In this document: positions 32,221 through 37,803 of the stretch, piece by piece
How the letters are laid out: each line of letters begins with the position of its first letter
Position numbering within the stretch: position 1 is the stretch's first letter
Source: JAWLCA01 sp050485905
Lineage (GTDB): Bacteria; Pseudomonadota; Alphaproteobacteria; Rhodobacterales; Rhodobacteraceae
DNA length: 37,803 nt
Direction: 5' to 3'
Assembly: GCA_050485905.1 (NCBI GenBank)
Contig: JBJHCH010000025.1
Location: forward strand, 1 to 37,803
Notes under the pieces: generated by a model
Databases searched by the model: none
Told to the model about the DNA's origin: nothing
What the model saw: the letters and a program-made list of their open reading frames with translations, nothing else
Made by a program: the position numbers and the translations under genes

Positions 32221-32317
32221 TGTATACGTTTGGATCCATCTGTATACGCTTGGATACAATACGAGCCCGCGAAAGGGGCAAAAATTGTATACGCTTGGAT
32301 CCAAGCGTATACAATTT
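32221..32317. promoter_or_regulatory. Operator-like array: three copies of TGTATACGyTTGGATmCA, the last in a perfect 36-bp palindrome
   Basis: Unit 1 is 32221-32238 (TGTATACGTTTGGATCCA), unit 2 is 32241-32258 (TGTATACGCTTGGATACA), and unit 3 is 32286-32303 (TGTATACGCTTGGATCCA). Units 1 and 2 are spaced by exactly 20 bp, two helical turns. Unit 3 is part of a perfect palindrome, 32282-32317, with 18-bp arms (AAATTGTATACGCTTGGA and its complement). Each half has a GTATAC core as in several GntR-type operators, though no GntR gene is nearby. It lies 150 bp from the CHAD gene and 177 bp from the helicase start, so it could regulate either. Alternatives are a recombination or replication-related site. 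Confidence 0.8.
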
Positions 32318-32388
32318 GACGATTCCGGCCCATCGGCACCATGGCCCAGATTGCCCGCGATCGACGCCCCGCGCCTTGATCCCGCTCA

Positions 32389-32417
32389 TTGACGCTGGGC
32401 GCGATTTCCGTTAACTC
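32389..32417 (+). promoter_or_regulatory. Possible sigma-70 promoter of the DEAD-box helicase gene
   Basis: TTGACG (32389-32394), a 17-bp spacer and TAACTC (32412-32417) lie 77 bp upstream of the helicase ATG and downstream of the repeat array. The -35 is close to consensus; the -10 is weak (TAACTC versus TATAAT). Confidence is limited because such matches occur by chance. Confidence 0.35.
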
Positions 32418-32493
32418 CCGCCCATCCGCCGGGGCGCCCGGTTCCCAGCGTCCCATATCCCGTTACGGCCCGATGCCGTATGAATGGACGCAT

Positions 32494-33984
32494 ATGACCA
32501 AATTCACCGACCTCGCGTTGGACCCCAAGGTTCAGCAGGCCGTGGCCGAAGCCGGCTACGACACCCCCACCCCGATCCAGTCCCAGGCCATTCCCGAGGC
32601 GCTGAAGGGCCGCGACGTGCTGGGCATCGCCCAGACCGGCACCGGAAAGACCGCGGGCTTTACCCTGCCGCTGGTCACGCTGCTGGCCAAGGGCCGGGCG
32701 CGGGCGCGGATGCCGCGCAGCCTGGTGCTGTGCCCGACGCGCGAACTGGCCGCGCAGGTGGCCGAAAGCTTCGACACCTATGCCAAGTACACCAAGCTGA
32801 CCAAGGCGCTGCTGATCGGCGGCGTCAGCTTCAGTGAGCAGGACAAGCTGATCGACCGCGGCGTCGATGTGCTGATCGCCACGCCGGGCCGGCTGCTGGA
32901 TCATTTCGAGCGTGGCAAGCTGCTGCTGACCGGCGTGCAGATCATGGTGGTGGACGAGGCCGACCGGATGCTCGACATGGGGTTCATCCCCGATATCGAG
33001 CGGATCTTCCAGCTTACCCCGTTCACCCGCCAGACCCTGTTCTTCAGCGCCACCATGGCGCCCGAGATCGAGCGGATCACCAACACCTTCCTGACCTCGC
33101 CCGCGCGGGTGGAGGTGGCGCGGCAGGCGACCGCCTCGGAAACCATCGAGCAGTGGCTGGTCGAGGTGAAGCCGAAGCGCAAGGACCAGACGTTTGCCGA
33201 AAAGCGCAAGGTGCTGCGCGAGCTGATCCGGGCCGAGGGCGCGGCCTGCACCAACGCCATCGTCTTCTGCAACCGCAAGGTGGATGTGGACGTGGTGGCG
33301 AAATCGCTGAAACAGCACGGCTTCAACGCCGCGCCGATCCATGGCGATCTGGACCAGTCGGTGCGCACCCGCACGCTGGACGGGTTCCGCGACGGCACGC
33401 TGCACCTGCTGATCGCCTCGGACGTGGCGGCGCGGGGCCTCGACATTCCGGCCGTGAGCCATGTGTTCAACTTCGACGTGCCCAGCCACCCCGAGGATTA
33501 CGTCCACCGCATCGGCCGCACCGGGCGCGCGGGCCGGTCGGGCAAGGCGGTCACGCTGCTGGGACCGAATGACGCGAAATATCTGGGCGGGGTCGAGGCG
33601 CTGATCGGCAAGCCGATCCCGCGCGGCGCGAATCCGGTGGCGGTGGATGACGCGGCCCCCGACGAGGCGCCGGAGGAAACGGCCGAGCGCCCGGCCCGCC
33701 GTGGCCGTGGCGGCCGTGGCCCGCGCCGGGGCGAGAAGCCCGCGGCAGAGGCCCCCGCGCGCGAAAAGGCGGAAACGCCCGTCGCGGCGCCGGAGCCTGC
33801 CGAAAACACCCCCGCCCCGAGGGCGGAGCCCGCCGAGGCCGAAGCCCCCCGGCGCGAGCCGCGCCGCGACGACCGCCGGGGCGGCCGCCGCGACGACCGG
33901 CGCGATGCACCCGTCGTCGGCATGGGCGACCATGTGCCGGATTTCCTGCTGCGCGGGATGGGCGACAAGCAACAGGTCGAATAA
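32494..33984 (+). CDS. DEAD-box ATP-dependent RNA helicase with a charged C-terminal tail
   Basis: The protein has 496 residues, with MTKFTDLALD as the first helicase sequence. Q motif GYDTPTPIQSQAIP, motif I AQTGTGKT (46-53), Ia PTRELA, Ib TPGRLLD, II VVDEADRM (Asp154-Glu-Ala-Asp), III FSATMA, IV/V IVFCNRKVDV and ASDVAARGLDIP, and VI HRIGRTGRAGRSG are all present. After about residue 385 the protein becomes an Arg-Gly/Glu/Pro-rich tail (RRGRGGRGPRRG, later RRDDRRGGRRDDRRD), common in RhlE-type helicases for RNA binding. RhlE/CsdA-like role in RNA remodelling or cold adaptation is expected. No strong ribosome-binding site precedes the ATG. It converges on nrdJ, with a shared terminator. Confidence 0.93.
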   Translation: MTKFTDLALDPKVQQAVAEAGYDTPTPIQSQAIPEALKGRDVLGIAQTGTGKTAGFTLPLVTLLAKGRARARMPRSLVLCPTRELAAQVAESFDTYAKYTKLTKALLIGGVSFSEQDKLIDRGVDVLIATPGRLLDHFERGKLLLTGVQIMVVDEADRMLDMGFIPDIERIFQLTPFTRQTLFFSATMAPEIERITNTFLTSPARVEVARQATASETIEQWLVEVKPKRKDQTFAEKRKVLRELIRAEGAACTNAIVFCNRKVDVDVVAKSLKQHGFNAAPIHGDLDQSVRTRTLDGFRDGTLHLLIASDVAARGLDIPAVSHVFNFDVPSHPEDYVHRIGRTGRAGRSGKAVTLLGPNDAKYLGGVEALIGKPIPRGANPVAVDDAAPDEAPEETAERPARRGRGGRGPRRGEKPAAEAPAREKAETPVAAPEPAENTPAPRAEPAEAEAPRREPRRDDRRGGRRDDRRDAPVVGMGDHVPDFLLRGMGDKQQVE

Positions 33985-34005
33985 GCCGCTGACAGGCGGA
34001 ACGGA

Positions 34006-34040
34006 AAACGGGCGCGGAGCAATCCGCGCCCGTTTCCATT
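34006..34040. terminator. Bidirectional intrinsic terminator between the helicase and nrdJ
   Basis: AAACGGGCGCGGA (34006-34018), loop GCAA, and TCCGCGCCCGTTT (34023-34035) form a 13-bp perfect stem. Both ends carry A/T tracts, TTT then CCATTT on the plus side and TTTT on the minus side. It lies 22 bp after the helicase stop and about 50 bp after the nrdJ stop, so it can serve both convergent genes. Confidence 0.85.
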
Positions 34041-34051
34041 TCAGGGGCCGA

Positions 34052-34071
34052 GGCGCGGGATATCCCGCGCC
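34052..34071. repeat. 20-bp perfect palindrome GGCGCGGGATATCCCGCGCC
   Basis: It lies 15 bp beyond the nrdJ stop codon (on the nrdJ side of the main terminator). A perfect self-complementary 20-mer can form a stem with an ATAT loop but has no T-run, so it probably assists termination or protects the nrdJ mRNA 3' end. Confidence 0.6.
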
Positions 34072-34085
34072 CCAACCCCAATTTC

Positions 34086-37000
34086 TCAGCTACATCCGCT
34101 GGTCCCGCCGCAGGTGTTGCACTTCAGGCAGGTGCCGTTCCTGACCAGCGTGTAGTTGCCGCATTCGCCGCAGGGGTCGCCCTCGTAGCCCTGCATCTTG
34201 GCCTTGGCGCGCAGGTCGACGGCGGCCACCACCGTCTCGGTGGCGCCCATGGTCAGCACCGCGCCCTCGGCGCCGGCGGCCAGCGCGGTGACGCTGGCGC
34301 CGCCCTGCAGCACAACAAGTTCCTGCGGCAGGCGCTTGCGCAGATAGCCGGTGGAGCTGATCTGGCGCAGCACTTCCAGCCCCCGGCTGGCGGCATCGTC
34401 AGTCAGTTCGGCGACGTTGCGCTTGCCCTCTTCCTCGCCCCGGCCCAGGTCGTCGAAGGCCGCGCCCTCGGGCTTCACATGGGCGAGGTCGGTGCGGTCG
34501 AGGTAGCTGACCGCCAGTTCGCGGAAGATGTAGTCGAGGATCGAGGTCGCGGACTTGATCGTCTCGTTGCCCTGCACCATGCCCGCCGGTTCGAACCGGG
34601 TGAAGGTGAAGGCGTCCACGAATTCCTCCAGCGGGACGCCGTATTGCAGGCCGACGCTGACCGCGATGGCGAAGTTGTTCATCATCGCCCGGAAGCCCGC
34701 GCCTTCCTTGTGCATGTCGATGAAGATCTCGCCCAGACGCCCGTCGCGGTATTCGCCGGTGCGCAGATAGACCTTGTGGCCGCCGACGATGGCCTTTTGG
34801 GTATAGCCCTTGCGCCGCTCGGGCAGCTTGTCGCGGCCCTTGGCGATCTCGCGCACGATCACCTTCTCGATGATCTTTTCGGCCAGCACCTGCGCCTTTT
34901 CCTGCGGCGTGCCGGTGGCGAGGATTTCCTCGGCCTCCTCGTCATCCTCGATCAGCGCCGAGGCGAGCGGCTGGCTGAGTTTCGAGCCGTCGCGGTAGAG
35001 CGCGTTGGCCTTGATGCCGAGGCTCCAGGACAGCTCGTATGCCGCCTTGCAGTCGTCGATCGTCGCCGCGTTGGGCATGTTGATGGTTTTCGAGATCGCG
35101 CCCGAGATGAAGCTTTGCGCGGCGGCCATCATGCGGATGTGGCTCTCCACGCCCAGGAACCGCCGGCCCTTCTTGCCGCAGGCATTGGCGCAGTCGAAGA
35201 CGCTGTAGTGTTCGGTCTTCAGATGCGGCGCGCCCTCCAGCGTCATGGTGCCGCAGACGTGGTCGTTGGCGGCCTCGATCTGTGCCTTGGTGAAGCCCAG
35301 GTGACGCAGCAGGTCGAAGGTGGGGTCGGTCAGCTTCTCCGCCGGGATGCCGAGGGTGCCGGTGCAGAAATCCTCTCCCAGCGTCCACTGGTTGAAGACG
35401 AAGCGGATGTCGAAGGCCGAGGGCAGTGCTGCCTCGATCTTGGCGATCTCGGCCTTGCCGAAGCCGTGGCCGATCAGCGCGGTGTGGTTGATGCCGGGGG
35501 CCTGGCCGATGCTGCCGTGGCCGACCGCATAGGCCACGATCTCGGCGATTTCCGACTGCCGGTAACCCAGCTTTTCCAGTGCTGCCGGAACGCTTTGGTT
35601 GATGATCTTGAAGTAGCCGCCACCGGCCAGCTTCTTGAACTTCACCAGCGCGAAATCGGGCTCGATGCCGGTGGTGTCGCAGTCCATCACCAGCCCGATG
35701 GTGCCGGTGGGGGCGATGACGGTGGCCTGCGCGTTGCGGTAGCCATGCGCCTCGCCCAGACGCAGCGCCTCGTCCCAGCTTTGCCGGGCCAGTTCGACCA
35801 GCCCCTGATCGGGGCAGTTGGCGTGATCGAGCGCGACGGGCGTGACATTCACGCCCTCATAGCCGTCCGTGTGCCCGTGGGCCGCGCGGCGGTGGTTGCG
35901 GATCACCCGCAGCATGTGGTCGCGGTTCTTCTCGTAGCCCGGGAAGGTGCCGATCTCGCGCGCCATCTCGGCGCTGGTGGCGTAGCTCACGCCGGTCATG
36001 ATCGCGGTCAGCGCGCCGCAAAGCGCGCGGCCCTGATCGCTGTCATAGCCAAGGCCCATGTTCATCAGCAGGCCGCCGATGTTGGCGTAGCCGAGGCCGA
36101 GGGTGCGGAAGTCGTAGCTGCGCTGCGCGATTTCGCGCGACGGGAACTGCGCCATCAGCACCGAGATTTCCAGCGTGACGGTCCAGAGCCGGGTGGCGTG
36201 GACATATCCCTCGGCATCAAAGGCGCCGTCCTTGAAGAAGGTCAGCAGGTTCATCGACGCCAGGTTGCAGGCCGTGTCGTCAAGGAACATGTATTCCGAA
36301 CAGGGGTTGGAGCCGCGGATCGCCCCGTCGGCCGGGCAGGTGTGCCAGGCGTTGACCGTGTCGTGGAACTGGATGCCGGGGTCGGCACAGGCCCAGGCGG
36401 CCTGGCCCACCTGCTCCCACAACTCGCGGGCCTTCACGGTCTTGGACACCTTGCCGTCGGTGCGGCGGATCAGTTCCCAAGGGGCATCGTCGCGCACCGC
36501 CTGCAGGAAGGCATCGGTCACGCGGACCGAGTTGTTGGAATTCTGGCCCGAGACGGTGGCGTAGGCCTCGGAATCCCAGTCGGTGTCATAGGTCGGAAAC
36601 TCGATCGAATCGTAGCCTTGCCGGGCGTATTGCAGCACGCGGTTGATGTAGGTTTCGGGGATCGAGGATTTCTTGGCGCTGCGGATCGCGGCCTTCAGGG
36701 CGGCGTTCGCCGCCGGGTCGGTGGCATCCGCCGGCGCTCCGTCCCAGACGCGGATCGCGGCGAAGATCTCGTTCAGCTTCGCCTCGTGCATCTTCGATCC
36801 GGCCACAAGGGACGCGACCTTCTGCTCTTCGATGACCTTCCAGTTGATGAACTGCTCGATATCCGGGTGATCCATGTCGCAGATCACCATTTTCGCCGCC
36901 CGCCGCGTGGTGCCGCCCGACTTGATGGCGCCCGCCGCCCGGTCGCCGATCTTCAGGAAGCCCATCAGGCCCGAGGACTTGCCGCCGCCCGACAGCTTTT

Positions 37001-37727
37001 CGCCCTCACCCCTGAGCGACGAGAAGTTGGTGCCGGTGCCGGAGCCATACTTGAACAGCCGCGCCTCGCGCACCCACAGGTCCATGATGCCGCCGTCGTT
37101 CACCAGATCGTCGCTGACCGACTGGATGAAGCAGGCGTGCGGCTGGGGGTGCTCATAGGCGCTGTCGGATTTCACCAGTTTGCCGGTCTTGTAGTCGACA
37201 TAGAAATGGCCCTGGCTGGGGCCGTCGATGCCATAGGCCCAGTGCAGGCCGGTGTTGAACCACTGGGGAGAGTTCGGCGCGGCCATCTGGCGGGCCAGCA
37301 TCAGGCGCATCTCGTCGAAATAGGCGCGGGCATCGCCCTCGGTGGTGAAATAGCCGCCCTTCCAGCCCCAGTAGGCCCAGGCCCCGGCCAGCCGGTCAAA
37401 CACCTGCCGCGCGCTGGTTTCGCCCACGAAGCGCTCGCCCTCGGGCAACTCGGCCAGCGCGGCCTCGTCGGGGACCGACCGCCAGAGGAATTCCGGCACG
37501 CCCTTTTCCTTCACGCGCTTCATGCGCGCGGGCACGCCGGCCTTGCGGAAATACTTCTGCGCGATGACGTCGGACGCCACCTGGCTCCAGCCCTTCGGCA
37601 CCTCCACCGCGTCGTTGCGGAACACGACGGTGCCGTCGGGGTTGCGGATCTCCGACACCGTGGTGGTGAAGTCGATGCTCGCATAGGCGTCCTTGCCTGC
37701 GCTGGTGAATTTCCGTTCGATCTTCAT
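34086..37727 (-). CDS. nrdJ: Adenosylcobalamin-dependent class II ribonucleotide reductase NrdJ
   Basis: The protein has 1,213 residues and is complete. The start at 37727 (MKIERKFTSAGKDAY) has GGGGCAGAG ahead; 13 further codons upstream are unsupported. Motifs in order: SPQWFNTG near 153, HACFIQSVSDDL (Cys199), FKYGSGTGTNFSSLRG, the thiyl-radical site NPCSE (Cys476) with ACNLASMNLL, and PTGTIGLVMDCDTTGIEPD. A C-terminal cysteine cluster, CGECGNYTLVRNGTCLKCNTC, ends TSGCS. It makes deoxyribonucleotides from ribonucleotides with B12, without needing NrdB or oxygen. It converges on the helicase gene. Only 76 bp of upstream sequence are visible, and no NrdR box or cobalamin riboswitch is seen there. 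Confidence 0.95.
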   Translation of the reverse strand: MKIERKFTSAGKDAYASIDFTTTVSEIRNPDGTVVFRNDAVEVPKGWSQVASDVIAQKYFRKAGVPARMKRVKEKGVPEFLWRSVPDEAALAELPEGERFVGETSARQVFDRLAGAWAYWGWKGGYFTTEGDARAYFDEMRLMLARQMAAPNSPQWFNTGLHWAYGIDGPSQGHFYVDYKTGKLVKSDSAYEHPQPHACFIQSVSDDLVNDGGIMDLWVREARLFKYGSGTGTNFSSLRGEGEKLSGGGKSSGLMGFLKIGDRAAGAIKSGGTTRRAAKMVICDMDHPDIEQFINWKVIEEQKVASLVAGSKMHEAKLNEIFAAIRVWDGAPADATDPAANAALKAAIRSAKKSSIPETYINRVLQYARQGYDSIEFPTYDTDWDSEAYATVSGQNSNNSVRVTDAFLQAVRDDAPWELIRRTDGKVSKTVKARELWEQVGQAAWACADPGIQFHDTVNAWHTCPADGAIRGSNPCSEYMFLDDTACNLASMNLLTFFKDGAFDAEGYVHATRLWTVTLEISVLMAQFPSREIAQRSYDFRTLGLGYANIGGLLMNMGLGYDSDQGRALCGALTAIMTGVSYATSAEMAREIGTFPGYEKNRDHMLRVIRNHRRAAHGHTDGYEGVNVTPVALDHANCPDQGLVELARQSWDEALRLGEAHGYRNAQATVIAPTGTIGLVMDCDTTGIEPDFALVKFKKLAGGGYFKIINQSVPAALEKLGYRQSEIAEIVAYAVGHGSIGQAPGINHTALIGHGFGKAEIAKIEAALPSAFDIRFVFNQWTLGEDFCTGTLGIPAEKLTDPTFDLLRHLGFTKAQIEAANDHVCGTMTLEGAPHLKTEHYSVFDCANACGKKGRRFLGVESHIRMMAAAQSFISGAISKTINMPNAATIDDCKAAYELSWSLGIKANALYRDGSKLSQPLASALIEDDEEAEEILATGTPQEKAQVLAEKIIEKVIVREIAKGRDKLPERRKGYTQKAIVGGHKVYLRTGEYRDGRLGEIFIDMHKEGAGFRAMMNNFAIAVSVGLQYGVPLEEFVDAFTFTRFEPAGMVQGNETIKSATSILDYIFRELAVSYLDRTDLAHVKPEGAAFDDLGRGEEEGKRNVAELTDDAASRGLEVLRQISSTGYLRKRLPQELVVLQGGASVTALAAGAEGAVLTMGATETVVAAVDLRAKAKMQGYEGDPCGECGNYTLVRNGTCLKCNTCGGTSGCS

Positions 37728-37803
37728 CTGCTCTGCCCCATGTTCCGGTCGCTTTCGCGGCGACACTGTTCCAGTCTTCCGGCCGCGCTGGACGACCCCT
37801 GCC

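Larger units (their letters stand above)
32133..32493. other. 361-bp divergent intergenic region with operator array and helicase promoter
   Basis: This is the only gap over 300 bp, between the divergent CHAD and DEAD-box genes. It holds the repeat/palindrome array (32221-32317) and a possible sigma-70 promoter at 32389-32417. No RNA gene or protein gene was recognised; short open frames here are formed by the repeats. Confidence 0.7.

Noticed and set aside
32386..33972. Open frame of about 528 codons opposite the DEAD-box gene
   Set aside because: It overlaps a full-length helicase with all motifs and has low-complexity composition.
37728..37803. Cobalamin riboswitch or NrdR box upstream of nrdJ
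   Set aside because: Only 76 bp are visible and no convincing structure or box was seen.

Overview
This is a G+C-rich, gene-dense stretch of what looks like an alphaproteobacterial chromosome. A member of the Rhodobacterales (Rhodobacter/Paracoccus-like) is the best guess. The reasons are the phnWAY-type phosphonate operon, the directly adjacent opgG-opgH pair, a class II B12-dependent ribonucleotide reductase of about 1,213 residues, and heavy use of ATGA/TGATG start-stop overlaps. I see no rRNA, tRNA, CRISPR array, transposase or integrase. The assignment rests on family recognition only.

Layout. (1) 1-4007: the tail of a penicillin-acylase-family gene, then a tungstate uptake locus. A ModE-like winged-helix protein lies on one side, the minus-strand operon tupB-tupC-tupA is in the middle, and a divergent regulator (helix-turn-helix fused to a periplasmic-binding-like domain) lies on the other. 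(2) 4096-10399: a minus-strand oligopeptide-type ABC transporter (binding protein, two permeases, two ATPases) with a strong hairpin after the binding-protein gene. (3) 10689-16443: a 2-aminoethylphosphonate catabolic operon, phnW-phnA-phnY plus a DMT permease, with a divergent LysR regulator. (4) 16447-24318: a long minus-strand run. It holds a CDP-alcohol phosphatidyltransferase, an LtaS/OpgB-like membrane phosphotransferase and a UPF0104 flippase-like protein. These are followed by an NMT1/SsuA-type ABC transporter and a GT4 glycosyltransferase. (5) 24479-28628: cytochrome b561, then opgG-opgH for osmoregulated periplasmic glucans. (6) 28651-33984: an OsmC-type protein, a repeat-containing coiled-coil protein, a SAM methyltransferase-TPR fusion, a CHAD protein and a DEAD-box RNA helicase. 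(7) 34086-37727: nrdJ.

How the genes work together. PhnW converts 2-aminoethylphosphonate to phosphonoacetaldehyde, PhnY oxidises this to phosphonoacetate, and PhnA hydrolyses that to acetate and phosphate. The DMT permease may move a related compound. TupABC imports tungstate, probably under one or both flanking metal-oxyanion-type regulators. The CDP-alcohol/phosphotransferase/flippase trio and OpgGH are divergently arranged neighbours. They may jointly build or decorate envelope glycans or lipids, which is inference.

The most unusual signals are non-coding. A 63-bp element ending in a 16-bp perfect palindrome (TGTnCACGCGTGnACA) occurs at 187-249 and again at 19078-19140, without gaps. A perfect 36-bp palindrome preceded by two direct repeats of the same unit lies at 32221-32317, between the CHAD and helicase genes.
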